Positions 45,522 through 54,492 are shown, counted from the stretch's first letter. The stretch is DNA of 64,000 nt from Pseudomonas fluorescens (GCF_902497875.1 NZ_CABVHY010000021.1:62001-126000); one strand, 5' to 3'. Notes: generated by a model not told the origin, from the sequence alone. Made by a program: numbers and translations.

Positions 45522-45617
45522 ATGTTCAAACAATCGAAAGTACGTCAAGCCGGGCTCATTCTATTCGCCACTACGCTGCTCCTGATATTGCCGAACCTGA
45601 CCAAAGTGATCGGCTAA
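45522..45617 (+). CDS. 31-residue single-helix membrane peptide
   Basis: A short frame encodes MFKQSKVRQAGLI, then a hydrophobic stretch LFATTLLLILP, ending NLTKVIG. A positive N-terminus before one membrane helix is the pattern of a small inner-membrane protein. AAGG lies about 10 bases before the ATG. It precedes the cytochrome c gene by 166 bp on the same strand. I cannot name it, and its function is unknown. Confidence 0.6.
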   Translation: MFKQSKVRQAGLILFATTLLLILPNLTKVIG

Positions 45618-45783
45618 AGGCGTGGCCGTTTCACAGCGCCGCACTCAATTTGTGCCCCGGTTCACTATCGGGGCCGGCGCTTGTGTGCCAATCTTCGAGC
45701 ACGATCCGGGGGCTCGATGGCGCCCTGTCCGGCTACGTCCCGCCGTCCCGGGACGAATTTACTGACGACATTACGGCGACCCA

Positions 45784-46590
45784 TTGAAACCTTTCATTTT
45801 GCTCGGGGCCTTGCTGCTCTGCACGCCCCTGTACGCCGCGCAACTGGTCCTGGACCTGGGCGCCGGCAGCCGAACCTGGCAGACCGAGGAATTGCTCAAG
45901 CACCCTCAAGCTCAGACGATCCGGATTACTGACGATGTGTCCTACAAGCGGGACATGAGTTATCGCGCCGTGCCGTTGGCAGCGTTGCTCACGGGCATTG
46001 CCGCCGATGACCATCTGCAAGCGGTGGCGCTCGACGGTTTTGCCGCCGAGCTGGCCGCTGGCCCGCTGCTGAATGTCAGCGGTGCCCAAGCCTGGCTGGC
46101 AGTGGAAGATCCGCAGCGTCCCTGGCCGCCACTGGCTGAAGGAAAACCCAGTGCCGGGCCGTTCTATCTGGTCTGGAGCGATCCCCAGGCCGGTCAGATC
46201 AGCCCTGAACAATGGCCGTTCCAGGTCGCCAGTATCAAACGCCTGGCGCCTGTCGCCGAGCGTTTCCCGGCCTTGCGCCCGGATTCGAAGCTGGCGCCGA
46301 ATGATCCGGTGAACCAGGGCTTTGCGCTGTTCCAGAAGAACTGCCTGGCCTGCCATCGCTTAAATGGCGCGGGTGATGCGCAGATGGGTCCTGATCTGAA
46401 TATCCCCTTCAGCCCTACCGAATACTTCGGTGCCGATTTCCTCAAGCGCTATATCCGCGACCCGCAAAGCCTGCGCCATTGGCCACAGGCGAAAATGCCC
46501 GGCTTCTCCACCAGCGTATTACCGGATGCGGAGCTGGAGTTGCTGGTGGGGTATTTGAAGCATATGGCGGGGCGTAAGCAGCAGCCTTGA
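45784..46590 (+). CDS. Periplasmic cytochrome c family protein
   Basis: The 268-residue protein has a signal peptide (FILLGALLLCTPLYAA) and a C-terminal cytochrome c domain with the heme motif CLACH (near 191) and a distal Met in AKMPGF. The N-terminal 150 residues look like a sulfite-oxidase/molybdopterin-oxidoreductase-type fold without the pterin-binding Cys (ITDDVSYKRDMSYRAVPLAALL, then VALDGFAAELAAGPLL). The start appears to be TTG at 45784, which just precedes the signal peptide; no ATG or GTG fits well. The role is probably electron transfer. The partner is not visible. Confidence 0.75.
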   Translation: MKPFILLGALLLCTPLYAAQLVLDLGAGSRTWQTEELLKHPQAQTIRITDDVSYKRDMSYRAVPLAALLTGIAADDHLQAVALDGFAAELAAGPLLNVSGAQAWLAVEDPQRPWPPLAEGKPSAGPFYLVWSDPQAGQISPEQWPFQVASIKRLAPVAERFPALRPDSKLAPNDPVNQGFALFQKNCLACHRLNGAGDAQMGPDLNIPFSPTEYFGADFLKRYIRDPQSLRHWPQAKMPGFSTSVLPDAELELLVGYLKHMAGRKQQP

Positions 46591-46623
46591 TGGTTTGAAT
46601 CTTGTGGTGTCTGTTCTGGCCCC

Positions 46624-46790
46624 ATCGCGAGCAGGCTCGCTCCCACAGTTGACTGAGTGATCCTGTGAGAGCGGGTTTGCCAATTCTGGCCCCATCGCGA
46701 GCAAGCTCGCACACATTAGATTTTCGATGTGTGCATTATCTGCAATTCACTGAAGATCGAGTGTGGGAGCGAGCCTGCTCGCGATGCGGT
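46624..46790. repeat. Cluster of REP-type arms (GAGCAAGCTCGC family)
   Basis: Three arms of the GGGAGCGAGC family lie in one gap: CATCGCGAGCAGGCTCGCTC (46624-46649), CATCGCGAGCAAGCTCGCAC (about 46692-46712) and GTGTGGGAGCGAGCCTGCTC (46761-46787). A degenerate copy GTGAGAGCGGGTTTGCC lies between. They separate the cytochrome c and transglutaminase genes. Confidence 0.8.
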
Positions 46791-46800
46791 ATCCCCGATT

Positions 46801-47604
46801 TTACTGCTGCTGCACCGAAAAAACCGGCGTCGGTGAAACGGAGACTTTGGCGTGCATTTGCTCGCAGCCACCGCCGCGGCGCATGCCGCGAACCGGGCAG
46901 GCGTCCAGATAGTCGAGGCCGACCGCCAGTTTCAGGTGACGCTCGGGCCGGGCCAGTTGATTGGTCACATCGAAGCTGTACCAGGCGTCGTCAAGCCAGG
47001 CTTCGGCCCAGGCATGACTGGCCAGATGTTCGCTGTTCTCGCTGAACAGATAACCCGAGACATAACGCGCCGGAATGCCCAGGCTGCGGGTGCAAGCCAG
47101 AAATGCATGGGTATGGTCCTGGCAAACCCCGGCCCGCCCGGCGAAGGCTTCGGCAGCGCTGGTATCGACTTCGGTGGAGCCTGGGGTGTAGGTCATGTGC
47201 TGGTTCAAACCGTGCATCAGATCGATCAACCCGGTGCGATCACGGCGCTTGAGGCATTGCCTGGCGGCAAAGGCACGCAAGGCCTCGTCTGCCTCGGTCA
47301 ACCGGGTAAAACGCAGGAACGGCAGTGCCGACTGGCTTTCATGCTCGGCTTCGTGCTGTTCATCGATATCCACTTGCCCACGGGCACCAATGACTATGGC
47401 TGCATGGGGTTCGTCCATGGTCAGCACGTGCAGGATATTGCCGAACGGATCCAGCTGCGCGCGCACCGGCCGCGGCAGGTCGAGCTGCCAGCTGAGCACG
47501 TGCTGACGCTCGCTGTCGTGGGGCGTCAGACGCAAATACTGGATGCTCGCCCGCACCTGATCTTCGTAGTGATAGGTGGTCTCGTGGCTAATGGAAAGTC
47601 TCAT
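46801..47604 (-). CDS. Transglutaminase-like protein
   Basis: The 267-residue protein has an N-terminal beta domain (MRLSISHETTYHYEDQVRAS) and the transglutaminase-like core. Cys is in GRAGVCQDHTHAF (near 160), His in ASHAWAEAWL (near 200) and Asp in WYSFDVTNQL. It could be a protease or transglutaminase. I chose the ATG at 47604 because the alpha-E gene stop overlaps it by 4 bp (ATGA), showing translational coupling. It is the third gene of the ATP-grasp/alpha-E/transglutaminase operon. Confidence 0.92.
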   Translation of the reverse strand: MRLSISHETTYHYEDQVRASIQYLRLTPHDSERQHVLSWQLDLPRPVRAQLDPFGNILHVLTMDEPHAAIVIGARGQVDIDEQHEAEHESQSALPFLRFTRLTEADEALRAFAARQCLKRRDRTGLIDLMHGLNQHMTYTPGSTEVDTSAAEAFAGRAGVCQDHTHAFLACTRSLGIPARYVSGYLFSENSEHLASHAWAEAWLDDAWYSFDVTNQLARPERHLKLAVGLDYLDACPVRGMRRGGGCEQMHAKVSVSPTPVFSVQQQ

Positions 47605-48551
47605 GCAGCCTCCAGGTAGGAACGGTGAATGGCGTTGCCCAACTGGCGCACCAGCGGGATGAATTCGGTCAGCCAGGCGTGCAGGCCTTCCTCGAGGATT
47701 TCGTTGATTGCGGTGTAGCGCAGACGCGCGTCCATTTCGGCGGCCAGGCGTTGCGCTGGCCGGCCGTTGGCGCCCGGCAGGCTGGCGAGGATCTGGTCGA
47801 TCTCTTCGGTGCATGCACGCAGGGAACGCGGGACGTCGGCGCGCAACAGCAACAGTTCGGCGACGTGTCGCGCTCCGGGGGCGTCGCGGTAGATCTCGGT
47901 GTAGGCCTCGAACGAGGACAAGGCGCGCAGCAAGGCACTCCACTGGTAGTAGGCGTGGGCGGTGCCGTCGCTGACCGCTTCGGCCTGGTCACCGGCCATT
48001 TCGTAGCGGGCATCGAGCAACCGCAGGGTGTTGTCGGCCCGTTCGATGAAGGTGCCGAGACGGATAAATCGAAACGCATCATTGCGCATGATGGTGCCGT
48101 AGGAAGCGCCACGAAACAGGTGGGAACGCTCCTTGATCCACTCGCAGAAACGGCTCATGCCATAACGGCTGAGACCTTGTTCGGCGATACCGCGAATCTC
48201 CAGCCAGGTGGCGTTGATGTTTTCCCACATGTCCGCGGTGATTCGCCCACGCACCGCATGGGCACTGGCCCGCGCGGCCCCGAGACAGCTGTAGATGCTC
48301 GCCGGGTTGGCCGCATCCAGGGCGAAAAAGTGCAGCAACCGTTCGGCATGCAATGCACCGTGGCGCTCCAGATAGTCGTCCAGGGTGCCGGTGATCAATA
48401 GCGGCATCGCCAATTCATGCAAACCGTCACCGCGGCCGTCCTGCGGCATCAATGACAGCGAATAACTGATGTCGAGCATCCGTGCGAGGTTTTCCGCCCG
48501 CTCCAGGTAACGCGACATCCAATACAAATCCGAGGCAGTTCTACTTAACAT
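47601..48551 (-). CDS. Alpha-E domain protein
   Basis: The 316-residue protein opens with MLSRTASDLYWMSRYLERAENLARMLDI, the alpha-E (formerly DUF403) family start, and is predicted all-helical. It lies 12 bp downstream of the ATP-grasp gene and overlaps the transglutaminase gene by 4 bp. Alpha-E proteins always or nearly always accompany circularly permuted ATP-grasp genes. The family has no established biochemical role that I know. It is cytoplasmic, with no signal peptide. Confidence 0.92.
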   Translation of the reverse strand: MLSRTASDLYWMSRYLERAENLARMLDISYSLSLMPQDGRGDGLHELAMPLLITGTLDDYLERHGALHAERLLHFFALDAANPASIYSCLGAARASAHAVRGRITADMWENINATWLEIRGIAEQGLSRYGMSRFCEWIKERSHLFRGASYGTIMRNDAFRFIRLGTFIERADNTLRLLDARYEMAGDQAEAVSDGTAHAYYQWSALLRALSSFEAYTEIYRDAPGARHVAELLLLRADVPRSLRACTEEIDQILASLPGANGRPAQRLAAEMDARLRYTAINEILEEGLHAWLTEFIPLVRQLGNAIHRSYLEAA

Positions 48552-48563
48552 GGCAGGCTTCCT

Positions 48564-49973
48564 TCAATCCTCGACCACCCAGGTGTCCTTGGTTCCACCA
48601 CCCTGGGACGAATTCACCACCAGGGATCCTTCTCGTAAAGCGACACGGGTCAGGCCGCCGGGCACGACTCGGGTTTCGCGACCAGACAGTACAAACGGGC
48701 GCAAGTCGATATGGCGCGGCGCGATGCCGTTTTCGACAAAGGTCGGGCACGTCGACAGGCACAAGGTTGGTTGGGCGATGTAAGCGTGAGGCTTGGCTTT
48801 GATCCGCGCCCGGAACGCTTCGATTTCCGCCGCCGTCGCCGCCGGCCCCACCAGCATTCCGTAACCACCGGAACCCTGGGTTTCCTTGACCACCAGATCC
48901 CCCAGGTTCGCCAGCACGTGGGACAGTTCCTCGGGCTTGCGGCATTGAAAGGTGGGCACGTTCTTGAGGATTGGCTCCTCGTCCAGATAGAAGCGGATCA
49001 TGTCCGTGACGAACGGATAGACTGACTTGTCGTCCGCCACGCCGGTGCCGATGGCATTGGCCAGCACCACATTGCCCGAGCGATAGGCCGACAGCAGGCC
49101 CGGCACGCCGAGCATCGAGTCCGGATTGAATGCCAGCGGGTCGAGAAAGGCGTCGTCGAGGCGTCGATAGATCACATCGACTGCTTTCGGCCCGTCGGTG
49201 GTGCGCATGAATACCCGATCATCGCGGACAAACAGGTCAGCGCCCTCGACCAGTTCGACGCCCATTTCCCGAGCCAGGAACGCGTGTTCGAAGAACGCAC
49301 TGTTGAAGCGCCCGGGCGTCAATACCACGACACTGGGGTTATCCAGCGGGCTGGAGCTTTTCAGGGTATCGAGCAACAGATTGGGGTAATGATCGATCGG
49401 CGCAATGCGCTGGGCAGCGAACAATTCGGGGAACAGCCGCATCATCATCTTGCGGTCTTCAAGCATATAGCTGACGCCGCTGGGGGTGCGCAGGTTGTCT
49501 TCGAGCACGTAATAGGTGCCATCGCCATCACGCACCAGATCGACGCCAGAGATGTGCGAGTAAATATCGCGATGCAGATCCAGCCCTTGCATGGCCAACT
49601 GGTATTGCTCGTTGGCCAGTACCTGCTCGGCCGGGATAATGCCGGCTTTGATGATGCGCTGCTCGTGGTAGAGGTCGGCGAGGAACATGTTCAACGCCTT
49701 GACCCGCTGGATGCAGCCACGTTCGACGATCCGCCATTCGCTGGCGGGGATACTGCGGGGAATGGTGTCGAAGGGAATCAGGCGTTCTGTCCCCTGCTCA
49801 TCACCATAGAGTGTGAAAGTAATCCCGGCGCGATGAAATAGCAGATCGGCCTCGCGTCGCCGTTGTGCCAATAGCTCGTCAGGCGTTTCGGCCAGCCAAC
49901 GGGCAAACTCCCGATAATGCGGGCGGACCTGGCCGCCGGCATCGTACATTTCATCAAAATAGGTGCGGATCAT
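48564..49973 (-). CDS. Circularly permuted type 2 ATP-grasp protein
   Basis: The 469-residue protein belongs to the circularly permuted ATP-grasp family. It has the family blocks FDEMYDAGGQVRPHYREFA at the start, YVLEDNLRTPSGVSYMLEDRK (about 165), VVLTPGRFNSAFFEHAFLA and LVVKETQGSGGYGMLVGP (about 380). ATP-grasp enzymes ligate a carboxylate to an amine or thiol with ATP. Together with alpha-E and transglutaminase proteins it suggests a peptide-bond-making and peptide-bond-breaking pathway with an unknown product. It is first in its operon. The 268-bp gap upstream carries no gene I can support. Confidence 0.92.
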   Translation of the reverse strand: MIRTYFDEMYDAGGQVRPHYREFARWLAETPDELLAQRRREADLLFHRAGITFTLYGDEQGTERLIPFDTIPRSIPASEWRIVERGCIQRVKALNMFLADLYHEQRIIKAGIIPAEQVLANEQYQLAMQGLDLHRDIYSHISGVDLVRDGDGTYYVLEDNLRTPSGVSYMLEDRKMMMRLFPELFAAQRIAPIDHYPNLLLDTLKSSSPLDNPSVVVLTPGRFNSAFFEHAFLAREMGVELVEGADLFVRDDRVFMRTTDGPKAVDVIYRRLDDAFLDPLAFNPDSMLGVPGLLSAYRSGNVVLANAIGTGVADDKSVYPFVTDMIRFYLDEEPILKNVPTFQCRKPEELSHVLANLGDLVVKETQGSGGYGMLVGPAATAAEIEAFRARIKAKPHAYIAQPTLCLSTCPTFVENGIAPRHIDLRPFVLSGRETRVVPGGLTRVALREGSLVVNSSQGGGTKDTWVVED

Positions 49974-50241
49974 GCCGTACTCCTTGTCACCCGGACACCT
50001 AAGCTTCGCAAGCCCCGTGCCAGCGGCATAACCGCTTTAATATCAATCGGTTGGATAAGCGCCCAGGAAACACCGCACCATTGCTGTGCAGCAAACTCCC
50101 CCACTCGATCGCCCCCGCTTCATTGCGAAGCATAGCCAGCGTTGATTTCGTTACACGGCAAAAGATCTTTCTGTCAGCCACAAACGAAATCGGCCGACCC
50201 GAAGGTCAGCCGATGCTGAGTGTTGATGCTGTTCATAGGTG

Positions 50242-50583
50242 TTATGCGAGTAACCCTCGTACCTCCTGCTTCACGCCCCAACCTTCGATTATCCCGCCCA
50301 GAGGCTCGACCACCGCCTCGAAATCCTGCTCGAAGTCACCGATGCCGCCGTAGGTGGCGTACATCACCTTGCTCAGTTCCAGGTGCCAGGCGCCGTCATC
50401 ACGCGCGCTGACTTGAGCATTGAGTGACTCACCGCGAAAATGCCCTGCCGCCCTGCGTGCCCGCTCCTCGTCCGGGAAAATGGCGTAGAACTCGATGGGA
50501 TGGAATCGTGAAAAGTCGAAACCGCCTTCTTTCATGCGGCGCAGCACGCTGCTGCTGATGTCTTCTTGATAGGCTGTGCTCAT
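50242..50583 (-). CDS. RraB-like ribonuclease E inhibitor family protein
   Basis: The 113-residue protein has the RraB-family pattern: VLRRMKEGGFDFSRFHPIEF, then AIFPDEERARRAAGHF, then DDGAWHLELSKVMYATYGGI. It ends in an acidic segment (DFEQDFEAVVEPLGGIIEGW). In E. coli RraB binds RNase E and modulates mRNA decay. The family in pseudomonads is less studied, so the role is by homology. It appears to be a single-gene unit; GAGG lies 8 bases before the ATG. Confidence 0.8.
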   Translation of the reverse strand: MSTAYQEDISSSVLRRMKEGGFDFSRFHPIEFYAIFPDEERARRAAGHFRGESLNAQVSARDDGAWHLELSKVMYATYGGIGDFEQDFEAVVEPLGGIIEGWGVKQEVRGLLA

Positions 50584-50799
50584 GAAAACGTCCTCCTAAA
50601 ACCCAATGGATAGACTTTCCGTACTCCCCCGCGCTCGCAACCGAATGGTGAAAGCGATACGGCACTATGACTGCCGCGGGGAAACAAGCATGTAGCTGAC
50701 AAGACCAGACCTTAGCGATTCATTCGCTGATCTCGATTGCAGAGTAACGCGAAGCCAGTACCTGTACTAGAGGGGCTGGACAAGGATTTTGCGCGAGGC

Positions 50800-51036
50800 T
50801 CAGGGAGCCTGAGTGATGCTGAGGATTTGAATGCTGCATTGTTCCTTCAGGTTTTTCACCGTGGGGTCTTCGATACGGCCTTCCAGATCATTGAGATCCA
50901 GCGCGGCCGGGACAGGGAGAAGTTTTGCCCGAATCATTTGCGCAGCCTGCTCCATGCTGGGCTTTTGCTCGCATTCGAAATGCTCAACGGCTTGAACACC
51001 ATGATCATCAACGAAGGTGACTTCCCACTTTTGCAT
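50800..51036 (-). CDS. Small hypothetical protein (78 aa)
   Basis: I chose the ATG at 51036 (MQKWEVTFVDDHGVQ) because GGAGAC lies just upstream. The longer frame to 51171 would run through the terminator of the upstream gene. The product begins with a strand, then an acidic region, then a helix containing MEQAAQMIRAKLLP. I do not recognise a domain. It is soluble, with no signal peptide. Confidence 0.55.
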   Translation of the reverse strand: MQKWEVTFVDDHGVQAVEHFECEQKPSMEQAAQMIRAKLLPVPAALDLNDLEGRIEDPTVKNLKEQCSIQILSITQAP

Positions 51037-51130
51037 CAGTGTCTCCTCGATAAATCCCGTTAATGGGCTTACAACATCTCGACCTTGAGCACCGGGCATC
51101 GTTCCACCCATGACGCCAGCGGACTTCGCA

Positions 51131-51161
51131 TAAAAAAAGCCGTCCATAGACGACCTTTTTT
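51131..51161 (-). terminator. Probable rho-independent terminator
   Basis: On the minus strand GGTCGTC and GACGGCT pair (with two wobble pairs) around TATG and are followed by TTTTTT. It lies 24 bp after the START-domain gene. Confidence 0.6.
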
Positions 51162-51184
51162 CAAAGGGCAACTGGCTCGAGCCG

Positions 51185-51793
51185 TTACGGCTTTTCAGCC
51201 CTTGCTTTCAATGCTTTCAAGGTGTTGAACGGAGCATCGACCACAAACTTGTTGGCCAGCCACGACGGGACACTGCCGCCCGGATCGGTGTGAACCTGAT
51301 AGGTCACTTCGACCTGATCCGCGCCTTTAGGGACGAGCTTCCAGAAGCCCTCGACCCGGGCCACCCGCACAAAACCCTTTTCTTCAGGAACATAAGTCGG
51401 CACGCCTTCCAGTTTGCGGGTGAGGCTGCCTTCGGCACCCTCGACGGTCGTAATGTGCAATACCGAGTCGCGGGCAGTCACCGGCCAGGGTGTATTGAAC
51501 TGGGTGTAGGTCCAGCTTTGATTGCCTTCGTGCTTGAGCAGCTTCTGCGACTTGCACTCATGGATCCAGGCGCAGGCACCGACGACGTCTTCCTGCAAGC
51601 CGCGTAACTTGGCCATGGAGGTTTTCAAGAGCGTCACACCGCGGTAGGCCTTGTATTCGGAGCCGGCCACTTCACTCAAGGAGATGTTGATGCCATCCGC
51701 CTCCTTGGCGGTTTTCCATTCCTCGGCCCGGGCCGTTGCGGCCAGCAAAACAGTCAAGCCACAGAGCACAGCCATTCGATGCAGCGAACCCAT
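51185..51793 (-). CDS. Exported START-domain lipid-binding-like protein
   Basis: The 202-residue protein has a signal peptide (about 1-23, ending ATARA) and a START-like fold. Family-like blocks are WKTAKEADGINISLSEV, EYKAYRGVTLLKTSMAKL, NTPWPVTARDSVLHIT and VPSWLANKFVVDAPFNTLKAL. START domains bind lipids or other hydrophobic ligands. The periplasmic bacterial members are poorly characterised. AAGGA lies 9 bases before the ATG. It is probably independent of the YkgJ-like gene 42 bp upstream, though a shared transcript is possible. Confidence 0.85.
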   Translation of the reverse strand: MGSLHRMAVLCGLTVLLAATARAEEWKTAKEADGINISLSEVAGSEYKAYRGVTLLKTSMAKLRGLQEDVVGACAWIHECKSQKLLKHEGNQSWTYTQFNTPWPVTARDSVLHITTVEGAEGSLTRKLEGVPTYVPEEKGFVRVARVEGFWKLVPKGADQVEVTYQVHTDPGGSVPSWLANKFVVDAPFNTLKALKARAEKP

Positions 51794-51835
51794 TGTCTTT
51801 TTCCTTGTTGTTGAAGTTCCGTTCTTTGAACCCCC

Positions 51836-52090
51836 TTAAGCTGCCGTCATTTGCTCCCACCAGCCAATCAATTTGATGGCTTCTTCACGATTGCTGCCGC
51901 AGACCTCGATATCCGCGTGAAATGCCCCGCAGACCAGCGGTCGTTCAGGCATCCCGAAAATCGCGCACAGGTAATCGGCGGAAAGGTGCAGGCAACGTTC
52001 TCCCGCGACTTTGCCATTGGGCATGCCGGGAATCGGAGTACTGATGGAAGGGGCAATGCAGCAAGCGCCACAGCCTTCACGGCATTTCAT
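51836..52090 (-). CDS. YkgJ-family cysteine cluster protein
   Basis: The 84-residue protein has the Cys pattern of the YkgJ family: C3, C7, C10 and C11 (MKCREGCGACCIAP), C33 in GERCLHLS, C42 in YLCAIFG, C54 in VCGAFH and C64. Such clusters probably bind zinc or an iron-sulfur centre. AGGAG lies 10 bases upstream of the ATG. No enzymatic role is established for the family to my knowledge. Confidence 0.85.
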   Translation of the reverse strand: MKCREGCGACCIAPSISTPIPGMPNGKVAGERCLHLSADYLCAIFGMPERPLVCGAFHADIEVCGSNREEAIKLIGWWEQMTAA

Positions 52091-52256
52091 GACGACAGAA
52101 CTCCTGGCGACGGCAAAGGGTTAACGACGCGGGATAGAGTACCCGCTAAAACAGCTGTTTGAAATTGACCAGCGGGTGGTTTTCTCGATCAAACAGCCGT
52201 GACTGACCAGTCTCCGACAAAGCGTCAAGGTCGGGGCTCACAGTCGGTGTCTGGAT

Positions 52257-52763
52257 TTACCGTTTGAACTCGAACTCAAGCGCCGCACCCTCGACATCCC
52301 GCCGCTCCTCATTACGCAGCTGCAACCCCATTTCATTGTTGATCAAGCGGCCATTCAGCTGGAACGGACCGCTTTCCCCGGGCTTATCGCCAAACAACTG
52401 CGGCAGCAAAGGCGCATGCTGGGTCTGTACAAGCGTACCTGGCGGCTGCAACTGGCTGACCATATCCGGCGGCAGGCTCAGGTCCACTCTGGCCGAGGGC
52501 AGTGGAGTCTTCACCAATTCTCTTGCAGACTTTGACTTGGACGCGATGGGCGCGCGCTTTTTAACAGGCTTCGGTTTTTTAGCTGTAACCGCCTTTTTTA
52601 CGGGCGCGACTTTCTTCACTGCCGCAGGCTTCTGCGATTTGGTCGCGGGGGTAGACTCCGCAGGCTTATCCGGATTGGAAGCGGCCATCACTGCCCCGCT
52701 ATTGAACGCGCTCAAAAGACAGATTAAAAACCAGCCAACAGCAAAAGTCGCTTTCATAGACAC
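52257..52763 (-). CDS. Exported Lys/Ala-rich hypothetical protein (168 aa)
   Basis: The protein has a signal peptide (about 1-27) and a low-complexity Lys/Ala/Pro/Val-rich linker (about 40-80; KKVAPVKKAVTAKKPKPVKK). A C-terminal region follows (LSLPPDMVSQLQPPGTLVQ, NEMGLQLRNEERRDVEGAAL) that looks folded. The start is GTG at 52763 with AGGG nearby; an ATG at 52757 is possible. The linker could span the periplasm or bind nucleic acid or envelope polymers. I do not recognise the C-terminal domain. Confidence 0.7.
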   Translation of the reverse strand: MSMKATFAVGWFLICLLSAFNSGAVMAASNPDKPAESTPATKSQKPAAVKKVAPVKKAVTAKKPKPVKKRAPIASKSKSARELVKTPLPSARVDLSLPPDMVSQLQPPGTLVQTQHAPLLPQLFGDKPGESGPFQLNGRLINNEMGLQLRNEERRDVEGAALEFEFKR

Positions 52764-52859
52764 TACAGCCCTAACGGCAGGGGGCCGTATGCTCGCTTGT
52801 TGGACGGTTCATGACAAGCGCGCCGACCAGCCGATCATCCGATGGCATCTGCACCCCGC

Positions 52860-54299
52860 TCAAAAACCGCCCGCCGCCTCCTGACACAGTTGATTGGCGA
52901 GCATGCCCAGGGTCATCAACGTGCGCTCCGCTTCGCGATTCCAGGGGGTGCCGCAGTTCAATCGAATGCAGTGATTGAACTGCTCGGTATTACTGAAAAT
53001 CAGCCCCGGCGCGATACTGATGCCCTGCTGCAAGGCACGCACGTGCAGCTCTTGGGTGTTGACTCGCCCGGGCAGACTGACCCAGAGGATGAAGCCGCCC
53101 GTGGGCCGGGTCATCTGCGTGCCTTCCGGGAAGTACTGCTGCACCGCCAGCTGAAAGGCGCTGAGGTTCTTGCGGTACTCCTGACGGATGTAGCGCAGAT
53201 GGCGGTCATAACCGCCGTTCTCCAGATAAGCCGCGATGCCCATCTGCGTGACGCTGCACGCCGAATGGGTGCTGAAGGTCTGCAAGCGCTGGATTTCCTG
53301 CTGGTACTTGCCGGCAATCATCCAGCCGATCCGCACACCCGGCGACAGGGTCTTGGAAAAACTCGAACAGTAAATCACCCGATCCAGCCGATCATAGGCC
53401 TTGAGTGCCTTGGTACGGCCTTGTTCGAACATCAGTTCGCCATAAATATCGTCCTCGACGATCTGTATATCGAAATCCGAGGCCAGACGCAGCAACTGCT
53501 TTTGCCGCTCTTCAGGCATGGTGCCGCCCAACGGGTTGCTCAGGCGCGTGGTCAACACCAGCGCTTTGATCGACCACTGGTTCGCCGCCAGCTGCAGAGC
53601 TTCAAGGCTCATGCCGGTGGCCGGGTCGCTGGGGATCTCGATGACTTTCAGACCCAGCAGGTCGGCCAGCTGCAGCAAGCCGTAATAAGTCGGTGATTCC
53701 GCCGCGATCAGGTCGCCTGGGCGGGTCAGCACCCGCAACGACATCTGCAGCGCGTCGACACAACCATGGGTGATCACCACTTCGGATGGATCGACCACTA
53801 CACCGGCATCGCGCATGCGGATCGCCACTTGACGGCGCAAGGGTTCAAAACCGGGGCTGAACATGTAACTGAAGGCCCGCGGGCTATGAAAGCGCGTGAC
53901 CTTGGCCAATTGCTGGTGCAGCGCGCGCACCGGCAGATAGTCGACGCTCGGCACGGCAGCGCCCAGCGGAAACACCCCTTCGCGCCGCGACTCGACCAGT
54001 ACTTGTTGAATAATACTGCTGCGAGTAACCAGACCGGGCCGCTCGACCCGGGCGATATCCGGGGTCGGCGCAGTCAGGGCCGGTGTCTGGTGCACGTAAT
54101 AGCCGGACTGTGGCCGTGCACGAATCAGCCCCTGGTCCTCGAGATTGGCGTAAGCCTGGAGCACCGTCGCATGGCTGACGTTGAGCTGCGAGCTCATCTT
54201 GCGCACCGAAGGCACGCGCTCGCCCGGCTGGTACACGCCACGACGAATATCCTCGGCCAGCTGCTGAGCGATACGTTGATAGAGCAAAAGATTAGTCAT
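52860..54299 (-). CDS. MocR-type regulator (GntR HTH fused to class I aminotransferase)
   Basis: The 479-residue protein has a GntR-type winged helix-turn-helix at about 8-75 (LAEDIRRGVYQPGERVPSVR, then MSSQLNVSHATVLQAYANL). A fold-type I aminotransferase domain follows (about 110-470), with the PLP lysine in SSFSKTLSPGVRIGW. MocR proteins bind PLP and regulate genes, often of vitamin B6 or amino-acid metabolism. Their target is usually a divergent neighbour, but here the next gene is on the same strand, so the target is not apparent. The 346-bp gap upstream holds the OmpA operon terminator and an extragenic repeat. Confidence 0.9.
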   Translation of the reverse strand: MTNLLLYQRIAQQLAEDIRRGVYQPGERVPSVRKMSSQLNVSHATVLQAYANLEDQGLIRARPQSGYYVHQTPALTAPTPDIARVERPGLVTRSSIIQQVLVESRREGVFPLGAAVPSVDYLPVRALHQQLAKVTRFHSPRAFSYMFSPGFEPLRRQVAIRMRDAGVVVDPSEVVITHGCVDALQMSLRVLTRPGDLIAAESPTYYGLLQLADLLGLKVIEIPSDPATGMSLEALQLAANQWSIKALVLTTRLSNPLGGTMPEERQKQLLRLASDFDIQIVEDDIYGELMFEQGRTKALKAYDRLDRVIYCSSFSKTLSPGVRIGWMIAGKYQQEIQRLQTFSTHSACSVTQMGIAAYLENGGYDRHLRYIRQEYRKNLSAFQLAVQQYFPEGTQMTRPTGGFILWVSLPGRVNTQELHVRALQQGISIAPGLIFSNTEQFNHCIRLNCGTPWNREAERTLMTLGMLANQLCQEAAGGF

Positions 54300-54460
54300 G
54301 ACGCAGCACTCGATTTCACGGGCATTTTATTTTTGTGTGGAACAATACCGGAACAGTTTAGAAGTGTACGGGGACAGTTGCCACAATAGTCGACTGTACA
54401 GTGCAGTGTCAGCAAAATCTGTACTGCTTTTATTGGCATCGCGAGGCAATTGGCAGGCAT

Positions 54461-54490
54461 AAAAAAACCCGGCACCTCAAGGGGCCGGGT
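54461..54490 (-). terminator. Rho-independent terminator
   Basis: The stem ACCCGGC/GCCGGGT with inner CCTCAAGG is followed on the minus strand by seven T. It ends the solute-binding/DUF4398/OmpA operon after the extragenic repeat. Confidence 0.8.
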
Positions 54491-54492
54491 CG

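Noticed and set aside
45377..45787. A 136-residue plus-strand frame before the cytochrome c gene
   Set aside because: No domain and poor start; it overlaps in another frame the better-supported 31-residue membrane peptide.
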